From Staphylococcus sp. ACRSN (GTDB lineage: Bacteria > Bacillota > Bacilli > Staphylococcales > Staphylococcaceae): a stretch of 64,000 nucleotides of DNA. Under the pieces are notes generated by a model, which saw nothing but the letters and a program-made list of their open reading frames with translations, did no database searches and had not been told where the DNA came from. Location: the NCBI RefSeq assembly GCF_022346615.1, contig NZ_JAKRNS010000002.1, positions 295,330 to 359,329 on the forward strand, given 5' to 3'. The position numbers and the translations under genes are program-made. Numbering within the stretch: the stretch's first letter is position 1; the number at the start of each line of letters is the position of its first letter. This document shows, piece by piece, positions 8,675 through 20,016 of the stretch.

Positions 8675-8782
8675 AATTTTGACTCCTCCTAGTATATTGT
8701 CATTCTCTTATCTAAAGATAATTGAATTCGTCCCAATGAGACATCATACGCCTGTTTTAATTTGTAAGTCTAGTGATTAAAC

Positions 8783-9640
8783 TTAACCTTTTAAATTACC
8801 TAGTACAAAGGCAGCAACGATAATTAATACGATACCTGCCCAAATACCAATCATTTGACGTTTGTCTTTACGCTCGCCTAATAAGAAGATACCTCCGAGT
8901 GTTGAGACAATAACAAGTAATTGTGAGAATGAGAAACTTGTTGCTACACCAACTTTTGGTTGTGAATAGAACATAAATAGATTACCGATACCCCAAACGA
9001 CACCAGGGATTAAGTTCCATACAGTACTTTTAATTGATGTTTCGTGTTTCATTGATAAGATTAGTCCACCAATCGCCATACCGATTGATTGGAAGAATAA
9101 TGCACTCGTACCATCTACGCCAAAAATTTGTGCAATAACAACATATACGACATAACCAACCGTTGAAATTAATAGGATTGGCATTGCTTTACCAAAGTTG
9201 CTGTTATTTTCTGAAGCTTCGTTTTTACCTTTAATAGATGTTAATGTGATACCTACTACAAGTAAAACCATAGCGACAAGACCTAAAATGACTTGCGTAC
9301 TTGTGCTCCATTCTCCTAAGAATATTGCACTAAATAACGTTGTACCAACCAATTGTAAACCTGTTGAAATCGGCATTGTTTTCGAAACACCAATTAAACT
9401 TACCGATTTCAATTGGTAACCTTGACCTAAAGCCCAAAAAGCACCAGAGATCAAACCGACAATAATAACGGTAATGTCGTCAAATTTTGCATTACCAGTT
9501 AGTAATAAGATAACACCAATAATTAATGCACCGAATGTGGTACCTCTAATTTGGTTATAAGGACCTCCACCGACAAATACATTAATTAATACTACACTAC
9601 CCCAAAATAGTGCAGGTAATAAGGCAATTAATAAATCCAT
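8783..9640 (-). CDS. glcU: Glucose uptake protein GlcU (GRP/DMT family)
   Basis: This 285-residue membrane protein of the glucose/ribose porter family has ten predicted helices. It starts [20 protein letters not shown] and carries the family's [15 protein letters not shown] (24-38) and [16 protein letters not shown] block near 82-93. It imports glucose without PTS phosphorylation. I start at the ATG ending at 9640; an upstream in-frame start would add 18 polar residues before the first helix. The Shine-Dalgarno (AGAGTGAG region) is modest. It is first gene of the glcU-gdh operon. In S. aureus a glcU paralog is a target of the small RNA RsaI. Confidence 0.85.
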   Translation of the reverse strand: MDLLIALLPALFWGSVVLINVFVGGGPYNQIRGTTFGALIIGVILLLTGNAKFDDITVIIVGLISGAFWALGQGYQLKSVSLIGVSKTMPISTGLQLVGTTLFSAIFLGEWSTSTQVILGLVAMVLLVVGITLTSIKGKNEASENNSNFGKAMPILLISTVGYVVYVVIAQIFGVDGTSALFFQSIGMAIGGLILSMKHETSIKSTVWNLIPGVVWGIGNLFMFYSQPKVGVATSFSFSQLLVIVSTLGGIFLLGERKDKRQMIGIWAGIVLIIVAAFVLGNLKG

Positions 9641-9828
9641 ACTACACTCACTCTTTCTATATTTATTTTTTACTTCCTTCCCCAATAAAAACAACCATTA
9701 AAATTGTCTCCAAGAATACATTCTAAATCAAATCTTTAAGATAGTAAAAACATGTGTTCAAAAATAAAAGTAAAATTACATTTTAATTTATATAAGTTTC
9801 TTTTCTGAAGAGTAAAAACACACAAAAA

Positions 9829-9859
9829 AAGAATGAGATTTAAAAGTGATCTCATTCTT
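9829..9859 (-). terminator. Terminator of the GNAT gene
   Basis: Perfect 11-bp arms AAGAATGAGAT (9829-9839) and ATCTCATTCTT (9849-9859); on the minus strand the stem is followed by a run of seven T. It lies just after the stop of the minus-strand acetyltransferase gene. Confidence 0.85.
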
Positions 9860-9869
9860 AGTGAAAATA

Positions 9870-10742
9870 TTAATCTAAATGGCTAGCTACGTATTTGAAT
9901 TTTCTATATTCGTAATTAATATTAAATCCAAGTTCGTTAAATCGTTCTACTAATGTATTATTTTTACTACGTATCTTGAAATATATTTTACTTACGTCAT
10001 AATGCGTAAATGCATAATGTAATGCATGTGATAATAAATCAAAGGCGATTCCCATTAATCTGTAGTCACTGTGCGATGAAAAGTATTTTATTTCAGCATT
10101 ACGATTTTCTTCGAATACTTGTAAATATAAATAACCTTTCAATAAACCCTCTGACATGAAAATAAAGAGGCGATTATTTTTATTTAAAGACTCAATAATT
10201 TCATCAGCTGTCATGACATCGTGCTTAAATGTTCGTTGATGCAATTTAGCAAATGCACGATAATAAGCCGGTTTATATTCTGTAATGTTTTGCGCGTGTT
10301 CAATCTCACCGATATCTTGAGTTGTAATCAGATGATAGTCTGTAAAACTATAAGACGCTTGTATTTGTTTCATGAATTTACTATAATTTTGTTCATTTTC
10401 TTCAAATGAAAAATTAAAATTCGCCGTATTTGGTTTGCTTTCTGCGAGAGCATTGAATAAATCTTTATATATTTGAATATCTGGCGATGTATTTTTCTTT
10501 ATAAACGGCCCAAGTACTTTGTATTTATTTTCCTCATACTTAAAAGCCATTATAAGCATCGTGATTTGATTAGACGCATCAATATAAGCGAATACTCCTG
10601 GATCTATAATTGCATCTTCAATTTTAGATTTAATTGCATCTCTTGCTTGAGGGAGTTTATATAAATAAGAAGACGAGTGATAATCGGCATCATTTATAAA
10701 ACTTTTAATTTGGTCATAATCATTTATTTTGATAGTTTTCAT
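9870..10742 (-). CDS. GNAT-family N-acetyltransferase
   Basis: The 290-residue protein has an N-terminal region of about 130 residues without clear identity and a C-terminal GNAT domain (about 150-285). The acetyl-CoA binding part is seen in DYRLMGIAFDLLSHALHYAF (about 226-245), and the end of the fold in ARSNNT-like SKNNTLVERFNELGFNINYEY (about 262-281). The substrate is unknown. GGAGG lies 7 nt before the ATG. It is monocistronic with its own terminator and stands divergent from topB. Confidence 0.75.
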   Translation of the reverse strand: MKTIKINDYDQIKSFINDADYHSSSYLYKLPQARDAIKSKIEDAIIDPGVFAYIDASNQITMLIMAFKYEENKYKVLGPFIKKNTSPDIQIYKDLFNALAESKPNTANFNFSFEENEQNYSKFMKQIQASYSFTDYHLITTQDIGEIEHAQNITEYKPAYYRAFAKLHQRTFKHDVMTADEIIESLNKNNRLFIFMSEGLLKGYLYLQVFEENRNAEIKYFSSHSDYRLMGIAFDLLSHALHYAFTHYDVSKIYFKIRSKNNTLVERFNELGFNINYEYRKFKYVASHLD

Positions 10743-10867
10743 ATAGCTACCTCCGTCAGATGAACTATTTCCTTAATTATAAGAACTTTTTAGGATAAAT
10801 GGAAGTTATGATGTAATATATACGTGTTACAATTAGAAAAGATATCGATTTTTGAAAGGACGTTATT

Positions 10868-13006
10868 ATGAAATCACTGATAATCGCTGAAAAACCTTCA
10901 GTTGGAAGAGACATAGCAAATAGCTTAAATATAAACGAAAAACGTAATGGCTATTTTGAAAATAATAAATATATTGTGACTTGGGCACTTGGTCATTTAG
11001 TTACTAATGCAACACCAGAACAATATGATGCAAAATATAAAGAATGGAAATTAGATGTTTTACCTATTATACCAAATAAAATGAAAACTGTTGTTATATC
11101 TAAAACAAGAAAACAATTTTCAATAATTCAGTCTTTAATAAATAATAATAAAGTAAGTGACATTATTATCGCAACAGATGCAGGTAGAGAAGGGGAGCTT
11201 GTTGCGCGATTAATATTAGATAAAGCACATAATAAAAAGCCGATTAAACGTTTATGGATTAGTTCGGTTACAACAAAAGCAATCAAAGCGGGTTTTAATA
11301 AATTACAAGACGGACGTAAATATAATCATTTATATCAAGCTGCACTTGCACGAAGTGAAGCTGATTGGATTGTAGGTATCAATGCAACAAGAGCGTTAAC
11401 AACAAAATATGATGCACAGCTATCATTAGGTCGTGTTCAAACCCCAACAATACAACTTGTACAAATGAGACAAAATGAAATAAATCAATTTAAACCAGAA
11501 ACTTATTATACAATGTCTATCAGAGCAAATGGATTAACACTCCATTCTGTTAAACCACAATCTCACAAAGATAAAAATGTATTCGAAGATATAAAGAAAA
11601 ACGTGGTAGGTCAAACAGGCACAATTGAATCAATTAAGCGTGCTCACAAAAAATCTTACCCACATCAATTATTCAGTTTAACAGATTTACAACAAGAGGC
11701 TTATAGACGTTTTCATATAGGTCCAAAAGAAACATTAAATACATTACAAGCTCTTTATGAGAGACATAAAGTTGTTACCTATCCAAGAACTGATTCTAAT
11801 TATTTAACAGATGATATGGTAGACACGCTAAAAGATAGATTGAGAGCAATTATGGGAACATCGTTAAAAGATGTTGCGAAACAGCAAATGACTCAGACAT
11901 TTTCACCAAAACAACGATTCATCAATAACAATAAAGTATCGGACCATCACGCGATTATACCGACTGAAGTACGTCCAGATTTGGATGCATTGAGTCCGCG
12001 TGAAAGTAAATTGTATATGTTAATTGCAGAAAGGTTCCTTGAAAACTTAATGCCAGCACATGAATATGAAGCTTTATCGATGGAAGTAAGAGTTAAAGAC
12101 GCAGTATTTCTATTTAAAGATAAAGTGACTACTAAATTGGGCTATAAAGCAATAGCAAATGACAACACAAAATCTGTAGAACTTATAGATGGTTTAAAAC
12201 AAGGTGGTAGCATCAAAGTTGATCAAGTTTCTATAGAAGAACATGAAACAACACCACCAGCGTATTTTAATGAAGGAACATTATTAAAAGCGATGGAAAG
12301 TCCGCAGAAATTCTTTAATTTAAATGATAAAAAACATCAAAATACATTAAAAGAAACTGGTGGAATTGGCACTGTTGCTACAAGAGCTGATATCATTGAA
12401 AAGTTATTTAATATGAATGCAATCGAAGTGAGAGATAGTAAAATCAAAGTAACTTCAAAAGGAAAGCAGATACTTGAATTAGCACCACAACAATTAACTT
12501 CTCCATTACTGACAGCTGAATGGGAAGAAAAACTATCACTTATAGAACAAGGTAAATATGATTCACATAAATTTATATCTGAGATGAAACAATTTACGAA
12601 TGATGTAGTCAACGAAATCAAAGACAATGAAAAAAAATATAAACATGATAATTTAACAGCAACAGAATGCCCAACTTGCGGTAAATTTATGATCAAAGTT
12701 AAAACAAAAAATGGACAAATGCTTGTTTGTCAGGACCCAAGTTGCAAAACAAAGAAAAATGTACAGAGAAAAACAAACGCCAGATGCCCAAATTGTCTTA
12801 AAAAGATGACATTATTTGGCAGAGGAAAAGAAGCTGTTTATCGTTGCTCATGTGGTCATACGGAAACACAAGCTCAAATGGATAAACGTCACAAGCATAA
12901 AAAATCAGATAAAGTAAATAAGAAAGACATGAAGAAATATATGAATCAAAAAGAAACAATCGAGAATAACCCGTTCCAAGATGCTTTAAAAGGACTAAAG
13001 TTCTAG
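10868..13006 (+). CDS. topB: DNA topoisomerase III
   Basis: This 712-residue type IA topoisomerase relaxes and decatenates DNA. Its TOPRIM domain holds [10 protein letters not shown] with E8 and DAGREGE at 104-110. The transesterification tyrosine is Y305 in [11 protein letters not shown]. The C-terminal 110 residues hold four-cysteine clusters (CPTCGKF, CQDPSCK, CPNCLKK, CSCG) of the zinc-ribbon kind, and a lysine-rich tail. AAAGGA precedes the ATG by about 8 nt. It is followed 111 nt later by pbuG, with a possible promoter in between. Confidence 0.95.
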   Translation: MKSLIIAEKPSVGRDIANSLNINEKRNGYFENNKYIVTWALGHLVTNATPEQYDAKYKEWKLDVLPIIPNKMKTVVISKTRKQFSIIQSLINNNKVSDIIIATDAGREGELVARLILDKAHNKKPIKRLWISSVTTKAIKAGFNKLQDGRKYNHLYQAALARSEADWIVGINATRALTTKYDAQLSLGRVQTPTIQLVQMRQNEINQFKPETYYTMSIRANGLTLHSVKPQSHKDKNVFEDIKKNVVGQTGTIESIKRAHKKSYPHQLFSLTDLQQEAYRRFHIGPKETLNTLQALYERHKVVTYPRTDSNYLTDDMVDTLKDRLRAIMGTSLKDVAKQQMTQTFSPKQRFINNNKVSDHHAIIPTEVRPDLDALSPRESKLYMLIAERFLENLMPAHEYEALSMEVRVKDAVFLFKDKVTTKLGYKAIANDNTKSVELIDGLKQGGSIKVDQVSIEEHETTPPAYFNEGTLLKAMESPQKFFNLNDKKHQNTLKETGGIGTVATRADIIEKLFNMNAIEVRDSKIKVTSKGKQILELAPQQLTSPLLTAEWEEKLSLIEQGKYDSHKFISEMKQFTNDVVNEIKDNEKKYKHDNLTATECPTCGKFMIKVKTKNGQMLVCQDPSCKTKKNVQRKTNARCPNCLKKMTLFGRGKEAVYRCSCGHTETQAQMDKRHKHKKSDKVNKKDMKKYMNQKETIENNPFQDALKGLKF

Positions 13007-13055
13007 TTTTATTGAATATAACGCAAAACTTAATTAACAAAGTTCGTGTTTGCTA

Positions 13056-13084
13056 TTGTAAAATACTACAAATGGTATTAAAAT
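13056..13084 (+). promoter_or_regulatory. Possible sigma-A promoter of pbuG
   Basis: TTGTAA, 17 nt, TAAAAT, about 34 nt upstream of the GTG start. The -35 is weak. I saw no purine riboswitch core in this short leader. Confidence 0.35.
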
Positions 13085-13117
13085 ATTAAGGTATTTTCAA
13101 AAAAAGGAGAACTAACC

Positions 13118-14452
13118 GTGAAAAAGTATTTCAAGTTTGATAAGCATGGCACAAACTATAAGAAAGAGATACTTGGTGGGCTTACAACTTTCTTGTCAAT
13201 GGCATACATTTTAGCTGTTAACCCTCAAGTACTAAGTTTAGCTGGTGTGAATGGTGTTTCTGATGATATGAAGATGGACCAAGGCGCAATTTTTGTAGCT
13301 ACAGCACTTGCAGCGTTTGTTGGTTCGCTATTTATGGGACTAATAGCTAGGTATCCAATTGCACTAGCTCCAGGAATGGGATTAAATGCATTTTTCGCAT
13401 TTACAGTAGTATTAACGATGGGTATTCCATGGCAAATTGGTTTGACAGGTGTTCTATTTTCCGGCATTGTCTTTGCAATACTTACAATGACAGGTTTGCG
13501 GGAAACGATAATTAATGCTATTCCTTACCAGATGAAAATGGCAGTTTCTGCTGGTATTGGATTATTTATAACATTTGTAGGTTTACAAAGTTCGGGAATA
13601 ATAGTTAAAGATAAATCAACATTAGTGACATTAGGACATATCACAGATGGACCAGTATTATTAACTATTATTGGTATTATTGTAACGGTGATATTATATG
13701 CAGTTCGAGTACCAGGCGCTATATTTATAGGAATGGTTATTACTTCTGTTTTGGGAATGATTACTGGTTTAATTCATGCGCCAAGTGGTATTATTGGTCA
13801 TGTACCAAGTATCGAACCAACATTTGGTGCAGCATTTGAAGCGTTTAAAGATCCAAGTCAATTATTAACTGTCCAATTTTTAATTGTTATTTTGACTTTC
13901 TTATTTATAGATTTCTTTGACACGGCTGGTACATTAGTCGCGGTTGCATCTCAAGCTGGTATTATGAAGGATAATAAATTGCCACGTGCAGGTCGTGCAT
14001 TATTTTCTGATTCTTTAGCTACCATTGTCGGTGCAATATTTGGTACAACAACCACTACATCATATATTGAATCGACTTCAGGAGTAGCGGTAGGCGCGAG
14101 AACGGGATTTGCCAGCATTGTAACAGGATTTTGTTTCTTGTTGGCTATATTCTTTAGCCCGCTAATGGAAATAGTTACAAGTGCAGTTACGACACCAGCG
14201 TTAGTGGTCGTAGGTGTATTAATGGCAGCGAATTTTGCTGAAATAGATTGGAAAAAATTTGAAGTAGCAGTACCAGCATTTGTTACAATTATTATGATGC
14301 CTTTATCTTATTCTATTGCAACAGGTATTGCATGTGGCTTCATCTTCTATCCAATTACAATGTTAATTTCTAAAAGACACAAAGAAGTACATCCTATTAT
14401 GTATGGATTAATGGTATTATTCATTTTATACTTTATATTCGTTCATGGTTAA
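13118..14452 (+). CDS. pbuG: Hypoxanthine/guanine permease, AzgA-type NCS2
   Basis: This 444-residue purine permease of the AzgA subfamily has about 13-14 membrane segments. Diagnostic blocks are GGLTTFLSMAYILAVNP (20-36), ALAPGMGLNAFFAF (83-96) and FIDFFDTAGTLVAVASQAG (about 264-282), then TTTTSYIESTSGVAVGARTG (about 311-330). It imports hypoxanthine and guanine for salvage. Start is GTG, with AAGGAG about 9 nt upstream. Often PurR- or riboswitch-regulated in Bacillus; no riboswitch is visible here. Its terminator follows at 14513. Confidence 0.9.
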   Translation: MKKYFKFDKHGTNYKKEILGGLTTFLSMAYILAVNPQVLSLAGVNGVSDDMKMDQGAIFVATALAAFVGSLFMGLIARYPIALAPGMGLNAFFAFTVVLTMGIPWQIGLTGVLFSGIVFAILTMTGLRETIINAIPYQMKMAVSAGIGLFITFVGLQSSGIIVKDKSTLVTLGHITDGPVLLTIIGIIVTVILYAVRVPGAIFIGMVITSVLGMITGLIHAPSGIIGHVPSIEPTFGAAFEAFKDPSQLLTVQFLIVILTFLFIDFFDTAGTLVAVASQAGIMKDNKLPRAGRALFSDSLATIVGAIFGTTTTTSYIESTSGVAVGARTGFASIVTGFCFLLAIFFSPLMEIVTSAVTTPALVVVGVLMAANFAEIDWKKFEVAVPAFVTIIMMPLSYSIATGIACGFIFYPITMLISKRHKEVHPIMYGLMVLFILYFIFVHG

Positions 14453-14512
14453 TTATTAAATAGTATGGGTTTAAATTGTAAAAGCAATCTAATTTCTGTA
14501 CAAAGAAAAACT

Positions 14513-14545
14513 CCCTAAGACATCACAGATGTCTTAGGGTGTTTT
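14513..14545 (+). terminator. Terminator of pbuG
   Basis: Perfect 11-bp arms CCCTAAGACAT (14513-14523) and ATGTCTTAGGG (14529-14539) with a 5-nt loop, followed by TGTTTTCT. Confidence 0.8.
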
Positions 14546-14644
14546 CTAGTTTCTTCATTATATAGAATTTTGATCCTATTTGAACTAATTATTTATAATG
14601 TGAAGAGATAGCTTCTAATATAGCAGTAATGTACTTTTAGAAAA

Positions 14645-15031
14645 TTATTTATCTTCATCTTTATATTGGGTGTATACAACTTTTGCATTTTTATTGGGTA
14701 CATAAATGGGTGTTGATAACAATATAAATATAAAAAATAATAATAAAAAGAATAAAATCCAGTGAATAATCATACCTAATACAGGAATAAAAGCAATAAC
14801 CGTTCCAATAATACCTAACAGTGGAATTATGGACATAGGTCGAATGCTGTTTTGTTTATCTACTATTAATATTATCATTATAATTAAATATAATACGATA
14901 TTAATAAGTAACGGTTGCCAACCAAAGCTTAAAATTATACTTCCCCCAAGAAATGGAATACCATAAACAAATTCTGCAATAATTAATAGTAAACTTATAA
15001 CAAGTAAAATCGTTCTAATCCCATGTTTCAT
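14645..15031 (-). CDS. Membrane protein of unknown function (128 aa)
   Basis: The 128-residue protein has four hydrophobic segments (about 5-25, 35-58, 68-86 and 92-112) and a charged C-terminus ending YTQYKDEDK. I use the ATG ending at 15031, giving MKHGIRTILL. A TTG eight codons upstream is possible, but the GGTGG site fits the ATG (13 nt) at least as well. No family is recognised. It is divergent from the S10 operon promoter. Confidence 0.65.
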   Translation of the reverse strand: MKHGIRTILLVISLLLIIAEFVYGIPFLGGSIILSFGWQPLLINIVLYLIIMIILIVDKQNSIRPMSIIPLLGIIGTVIAFIPVLGMIIHWILFFLLLFFIFILLSTPIYVPNKNAKVVYTQYKDEDK

Positions 15032-15149
15032 TATAAAATAGTCACCACCTAACAATGATATTATAAAACATAATAAACCATATATATAATAAAAAGGTTA
15101 AGTATCACATTGGATAGAATTAAAAAAATGAAAAAATTTACGAAATAGG

Positions 15150-15178
15150 TTGAACTGTCAATACAATTAAAGTACAAT
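15150..15178 (+). promoter_or_regulatory. Main promoter of the S10-spc-alpha operon
   Basis: TTGAAC (15150-15155), a 17-nt spacer, and TACAAT (15173-15178), a near-consensus sigma-A promoter. Transcription would start near 15185 and give a leader of about 210 nt before rpsJ. No equally good promoter is seen inside the cluster. Confidence 0.75.
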
Positions 15179-15184
15179 AACAAA

Positions 15185-15702
<518 letters not shown>

Positions 15703-15728
15703 TAGAAAATTTAGGAGGTGGACTTTCG

Positions 15729-16388
15729 ATGACCAAAGGAATCTTAGGAAGAAAAATCGGGATGACACAAGTTTTCGGAGAAAACGGTGATTTAATCCCT
15801 GTAACAGTAGTAGAAGCAAGCCAAAACGTTGTATTACAAAAGAAAACTGAAGAAGTTGACGGTTACAACGCAATTCAAGTAGGCTATGAAGATAAAAAAG
15901 CTTACAAAAAAGATAGCAGAACAAGTAAATATGCTAACAAACCAGCTGAAGGACATGCTAAAAAAGCAGGCACAGCACCTAAGCGCTTCATTCGTGAATT
16001 CAAAAACGTTAACGTTGATGAATACGAAGTAGGTCAAGAAGTCTCAGTTGATACATTTGAAGCTGGCGACGTAATTGATGTAACAGGCGTTTCAAAAGGT
16101 AAAGGTTTCCAAGGTGCCATTAAACGTCATAATCAAGCACGTGGACCAATGTCTCACGGTTCTCATTTCCACAGAGCACCTGGTTCAGTAGGTATGGCGT
16201 CAGATGCTTCAAGAGTCTTTAAAGGACAAAAAATGCCTGGACGTATGGGTGGTAATACTGTAACAGTTCAAAACTTAGAAGTAGTTCAAGTTGACGCTGA
16301 AAACAATGTTATTTTAGTAAAAGGTAACGTACCTGGAGCTAAAAAAGGTCTTTTAGAAATCACTTCATCAATTAAAGGTAATAAATAA
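15729..16388 (+). CDS. rplC: 50S ribosomal protein L3
   Basis: L3 (219 residues) is an early-assembling 50S protein whose central extension reaches the peptidyl transferase centre. That extension is seen as [20 protein letters not shown] (about 139-158) and [12 protein letters not shown] (about 165-176). The start [16 protein letters not shown] is canonical. AGGAGG lies 11-12 nt before the ATG. It is 26 nt downstream of rpsJ in the same transcript. Confidence 0.97.
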   Translation: MTKGILGRKIGMTQVFGENGDLIPVTVVEASQNVVLQKKTEEVDGYNAIQVGYEDKKAYKKDSRTSKYANKPAEGHAKKAGTAPKRFIREFKNVNVDEYEVGQEVSVDTFEAGDVIDVTGVSKGKGFQGAIKRHNQARGPMSHGSHFHRAPGSVGMASDASRVFKGQKMPGRMGGNTVTVQNLEVVQVDAENNVILVKGNVPGAKKGLLEITSSIKGNK

Positions 16389-16414
16389 TAAAAGCGAAAG
16401 GAGGAAAATGCATA

Positions 16415-17038
16415 ATGGCTAATTATGATGTATTAAAAGTAGACGGATCTAAAGCAGGTTCAGTTGAATTAAATGATTCAGTATTTGCAATCGAACCAAA
16501 TAATGATGTTCTTTTTGAAGCAATTAACTTACAACGTGCTTCATTACGCCAAGGTACACATGCTGTTAAGAATCGTTCAGCAGTACGTGGTGGTGGACGC
16601 AAACCATGGAGACAAAAAGGTACAGGACGTGCGCGTCAAGGTACAATCCGTGCTCCACAATGGCGTGGTGGTGGTATCGTATTCGGACCAACACCAAGAA
16701 GTTATGCTTACAAAATGCCTAAGAAAATGCGCCGTTTAGCATTACGCTCAGCATTATCTTTCAAAGTTCAAGAAAGCAACTTAACTGTTGTTGATTCATT
16801 TAACTTAGAAGCTCCAAAAACAAAAGAATTCAAATCAATTCTTTCTAATTTAGAACAACCTAAAAAAGTTTTAGTAGTTACTGAATCTGAAGATGTAAAT
16901 GTTGAATTATCAGCACGTAACATCCCTGGTTTACAAGTTACTACTGCTCAAGGTTTAAACGTTCTAGATATCACAAGCGCTGACAGTGTATTAATTACAG
17001 AAACAGCTGCTAAAAAAGTTGAGGAGGTGCTCGGATAA
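16415..17038 (+). CDS. rplD: 50S ribosomal protein L4
   Basis: L4 (207 residues) lines the peptide exit tunnel through its extended loop, here [18 protein letters not shown] (about 59-76). The KPWRQKGTG segment, altered in some macrolide- or linezolid-resistant isolates, is unaltered. In E. coli L4 represses its own S10 operon. AAGGAGG precedes the ATG. The last base of the stop codon is the first base of rplW, which implies translational coupling. Confidence 0.97.
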   Translation: MANYDVLKVDGSKAGSVELNDSVFAIEPNNDVLFEAINLQRASLRQGTHAVKNRSAVRGGGRKPWRQKGTGRARQGTIRAPQWRGGGIVFGPTPRSYAYKMPKKMRRLALRSALSFKVQESNLTVVDSFNLEAPKTKEFKSILSNLEQPKKVLVVTESEDVNVELSARNIPGLQVTTAQGLNVLDITSADSVLITETAAKKVEEVLG

Positions 17039-17313
17039 TGGAAGCAAGAGACGTTCTTAAGCGCCCCGTAATCACTGAGAAATCTTCAGTAGCTATGGCA
17101 GAAGATAAATACACATTTGATGTAGATACTCGTGCAAACAAAACACAAGTTAAAATCGCAGTTGAAGAAATCTTTGATGTAAAAGTTGATAAAGTAAATA
17201 TCATTAACTATAAACCAAAGAAAAAACGTATGGGCCGTTACCAAGGCTATACAAACAAACGACGCGTAGCAATTGTTAAATTAAAAGAAGGATCAATCGA
17301 TCTATTCAACTAA
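17038..17313 (+). CDS. rplW: 50S ribosomal protein L23
   Basis: L23 (91 residues) sits at the tunnel exit and docks trigger factor and SRP. It begins [20 protein letters not shown], typical of Bacillales, and ends in the LKEGSIDLF motif. The ATG overlaps the rplD stop by 1 nt; the ribosome binding site GAGGAGGTG lies inside the end of rplD. Confidence 0.97.
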   Translation: MEARDVLKRPVITEKSSVAMAEDKYTFDVDTRANKTQVKIAVEEIFDVKVDKVNIINYKPKKKRMGRYQGYTNKRRVAIVKLKEGSIDLFN

Positions 17314-17343
17314 AAAAAATTACCAATAAGGAGGTAAACGACA

Positions 17344-18177
17344 ATGGCTCTAAAAAAATATAAGCCAATTACTAATGGTCGTCGTAATATGACTTCTTTA
17401 GATTTCGCTGAAATCACTAAAACGACTCCTGAAAAGTCATTATTACAACCGCTACCGAAAAAAGCGGGACGAAATAACCAAGGTAAATTGACAGTTCGCC
17501 ATCATGGTGGAGGACATAAACGTCAATACCGTGTTATTGACTTCAAACGTAATAAAGATGGTATCAACGCTAAAGTTGATTCAATCCAATATGATCCAAA
17601 CCGTTCAGCAAACATCGCTTTACTTGTTTACGCTGATGGAGAAAAACGCTATATCATTGCTCCAAAGAACTTACAAGTAGGTCAAGTTCTTGAAAGTGGA
17701 GAAAATGCTGACATTAAAGTAGGTAATGCATTGCCATTACAATTCATTCCAGTAGGTACAGTTGTTCACAATATCGAATTGAAACCTGGTAAAGGTGGAC
17801 AAATCGCTCGTTCAGCTGGTGCTAGTGCACAAGTACTTGGTAAAGAAGGTAAATACGTTTTAATCAGATTACGTTCTGGTGAAGTACGTATGATTCTTTC
17901 AACTTGCCGTGCTACTATTGGTCAAGTTGGTAATATCCAACACGAATTAGTTAACGTTGGTAAAGCAGGTCGTTCTAGATGGAAAGGCATCCGCCCAACA
18001 GTTCGTGGTTCTGTAATGAACCCTAACGATCACCCACACGGTGGTGGTGAAGGTCGTGCTCCTATCGGTAGACCATCTCCAATGTCACCATGGGGTAAAC
18101 CTACGCTTGGTAAGAAAACTCGTCGTGGTAAAAAATCATCTGACAAGCTTATCGTTCGTGGACGTAAGAAAAAATAA
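17344..18177 (+). CDS. rplB: 50S ribosomal protein L2
   Basis: L2 (277 residues) is needed for subunit association and peptidyl transfer. The near-invariant region [13 protein letters not shown] (about 222-234), whose histidine is implicated near the catalytic centre, is present, as is the basic C-terminus [17 protein letters not shown] lies upstream of the ATG. The 64-nt space to rpsS contains a strong hairpin, the largest gap of this part of the cluster. Confidence 0.97.
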   Translation: MALKKYKPITNGRRNMTSLDFAEITKTTPEKSLLQPLPKKAGRNNQGKLTVRHHGGGHKRQYRVIDFKRNKDGINAKVDSIQYDPNRSANIALLVYADGEKRYIIAPKNLQVGQVLESGENADIKVGNALPLQFIPVGTVVHNIELKPGKGGQIARSAGASAQVLGKEGKYVLIRLRSGEVRMILSTCRATIGQVGNIQHELVNVGKAGRSRWKGIRPTVRGSVMNPNDHPHGGGEGRAPIGRPSPMSPWGKPTLGKKTRRGKKSSDKLIVRGRKKK

Positions 18178-18183
18178 AAATAA

Positions 18184-18226
18184 CTTATTTGGGTGTGCGG
18201 CGTAATCGCTGCACGCACACAATAAG
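18184..18226 (+). other. Intercistronic hairpin between rplB and rpsS
   Basis: Nested perfect arms CTTATT/AATAAG (18184-18189, 18221-18226), GTGTGCG/CGCACAC (18193-18199, 18214-18220) and GCG/CGC around a TAAT loop make a stable hairpin. No T-run follows, so it is not an intrinsic terminator. It ends 5 nt before the GGGAGG site of rpsS. Possible roles are RNA processing, 3' protection, or a ribosomal-protein binding site. Confidence 0.6.
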
Positions 18227-18241
18227 AAGGGAGGCGCCACT

Positions 18242-18520
18242 ATGGCTCGTAGTATTAAAAAAGGACCTTTCGTTGATGATCATCTTATGAAAAAAGTAGA
18301 AGCTCAAAGCGAAAGCGAGAAAAAACAAGTGATCAAAACTTGGTCACGTCGTTCAACGATTTTCCCAGATTTCATAGGTCATACATTCGCAGTATACGAT
18401 GGACGTAAACACGTACCTGTATTCGTAACTGAAGATATGGTTGGACATAAATTAGGAGAATTTGCACCTACACGTACATTTAAAGGTCACGTAGCTGACG
18501 ACAAAAAAACTAGAAGATAA
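18242..18520 (+). CDS. rpsS: 30S ribosomal protein S19
   Basis: S19 (92 residues) binds the 16S head with S13. It has the canonical start [20 protein letters not shown] and the [20 protein letters not shown] block near 36-55. GGGAGG lies 7 nt before the ATG, directly after the intercistronic hairpin. Confidence 0.97.
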   Translation: MARSIKKGPFVDDHLMKKVEAQSESEKKQVIKTWSRRSTIFPDFIGHTFAVYDGRKHVPVFVTEDMVGHKLGEFAPTRTFKGHVADDKKTRR

Positions 18521-18548
18521 TTTCTAACAAGTAGAGGAGGAAATCCGA

Positions 18549-18902
18549 ATGGAAGCAAAAGCGGTTGCTAAAACAATAAGAATCGCACCTCGTAAAGTTA
18601 GATTAGTATTAGATCTAATTAGAGGCAAGAGCGCTGGTGAAGCGATTGCGATTTTAAAATTAAAAAACAAAGCTTCATCACCTGTAGTAGAAAAATTATT
18701 AATGTCCGCTCTAGCTAATGCTGAACATAACTATGACATGAACACTGATGAGTTAATAGTTAAAGAAGCTTACGCTAATGAAGGACCAACATTAAAACGT
18801 TTCCGTCCACGTGCACAAGGTCGTGCAAGTGCGATTAACAAACGTACAAGCCACATTACAATCGTCGTAAGTGACGGTAAAGAAGAAGCTAAAGAAGCTT
18901 AA
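18549..18902 (+). CDS. rplV: 50S ribosomal protein L22
   Basis: L22 (117 residues) contributes with L4 to the exit tunnel constriction. The tunnel loop (about 79-101, [20 protein letters not shown]) shows no duplication or deletion of the kind seen in macrolide resistance. AGAGGAGG lies 7-8 nt before the ATG. Confidence 0.97.
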
Positions 18903-18925
18903 TCAATTTTTAAGGAGGGAACACT

Positions 18926-19579
18926 GTGGGTCAAAAAATTAATCCAATCGGACTTCGTGTTGGTGTAATCCGTGATTGGGAAGCTAAATGGTATGCAGAA
19001 AAAGACTTCGCATCATTATTACACGAAGATTTAAAAATCCGTAAGTTTATTGATAACGCATTAAAAGAAGCATCAGTTTCTCACGTAGATATCGAACGTG
19101 CTGCGAATCGTATCAACATCGCTATTCATACTGGTAAACCAGGTATGGTAATCGGTAAAGGCGGTTCAGAAATTGAGAAATTACGTAACAAATTAAACTC
19201 ATTAACAAACAAAAAAGTACACATCAACGTAATCGAAATCAAAAAAGTTGATTTAGATGCTAAATTAGTTGCAGAAAACATTGCACGTCAATTAGAAAAC
19301 CGTGCATCATTCCGTCGTGTACAAAAACAAGCTATTACAAGAGCAATGAAACTTGGAGCTAAAGGTATTAAGACTCAAGTATCAGGCCGTTTAGGCGGAG
19401 CTGACATCGCTCGTGCTGAACAATATTCAGAAGGAACTGTTCCACTTCATACATTACGTGCTGACATTGGTTATGCACATGCAGAAGCTGACACTACTTA
19501 CGGTAAATTAGGTGTCAAAGTATGGATTTATCGTGGAGAAGTTCTTCCTACTAAGAACACTAGTGAAGGAGGAAAATAA
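18926..19579 (+). CDS. rpsC: 30S ribosomal protein S3
   Basis: S3 (217 residues) forms the mRNA entry tunnel with S4 and S5. A KH domain with the [18 protein letters not shown] motif lies near 69-86 and the S3 C-terminal domain follows. Translation starts at GTG with AAGGAGG 8 nt upstream. It is followed 2 nt later by rplP. Confidence 0.97.
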   Translation: MGQKINPIGLRVGVIRDWEAKWYAEKDFASLLHEDLKIRKFIDNALKEASVSHVDIERAANRINIAIHTGKPGMVIGKGGSEIEKLRNKLNSLTNKKVHINVIEIKKVDLDAKLVAENIARQLENRASFRRVQKQAITRAMKLGAKGIKTQVSGRLGGADIARAEQYSEGTVPLHTLRADIGYAHAEADTTYGKLGVKVWIYRGEVLPTKNTSEGGK

Positions 19580-19581
19580 TA

Positions 19582-20016
19582 ATGTTACTACCAAAACGTG
19601 TAAAATATCGTCGTCAACATCGTCCTAAAACAACTGGTCGTTCAAAAGGCGGTAACTATGTAACATTTGGTGAGTATGGTTTACAAGCAACTACAACTTC
19701 TTGGATCACATCTCGTCAAATCGAATCAGCTCGTATTGCAATGACACGTTACATGAAACGTGGCGGGAAAGTTTGGATCAAAATCTTCCCACATACGCCT
19801 TACACTAAAAAACCTTTAGAAGTACGTATGGGTGCTGGTAAAGGTGCAGTTGAAGGCTGGATTGCAGTAGCAAAACCAGGTAGAATTTTATTTGAAATCG
19901 CAGGCGTTAACGAAGAAGTTGCGCGTGAAGCATTACGTTTAGCAAGTCACAAACTTCCAGTTAAAACTAAGTTTGTAAAACGTGAAGAATTGGGTGGTGA
20001 AACAAATGAAAGCTAA
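19582..20016 (+). CDS. rplP: 50S ribosomal protein L16
   Basis: L16 (144 residues) helps to position A-site tRNA. It begins [20 protein letters not shown], and the conserved [20 protein letters not shown] block lies near 49-68. It starts 2 nt after rpsC, using AAGGAGG within the rpsC end, and its last 11 nt overlap rpmC. Confidence 0.97.
   Translation: MLLPKRVKYRRQHRPKTTGRSKGGNYVTFGEYGLQATTTSWITSRQIESARIAMTRYMKRGGKVWIKIFPHTPYTKKPLEVRMGAGKGAVEGWIAVAKPGRILFEIAGVNEEVAREALRLASHKLPVKTKFVKREELGGETNES

Noticed and set aside
12337..13040. Minus-strand open frames inside topB
   Set aside because: Antisense shadows of the topB coding sequence with cysteine-rich low-complexity translations; no start signals.
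13007..13117. Purine riboswitch upstream of pbuG
   Set aside because: The leader is only about 110 nt and shows no TATA...ATA core or conserved loops of the purine aptamer.
16606..16645. Resistance changes in ribosomal proteins L4, L22, S10 or S5
   Set aside because: The tunnel and decoding loops read as unaltered; no insertion, deletion or obvious change was seen.
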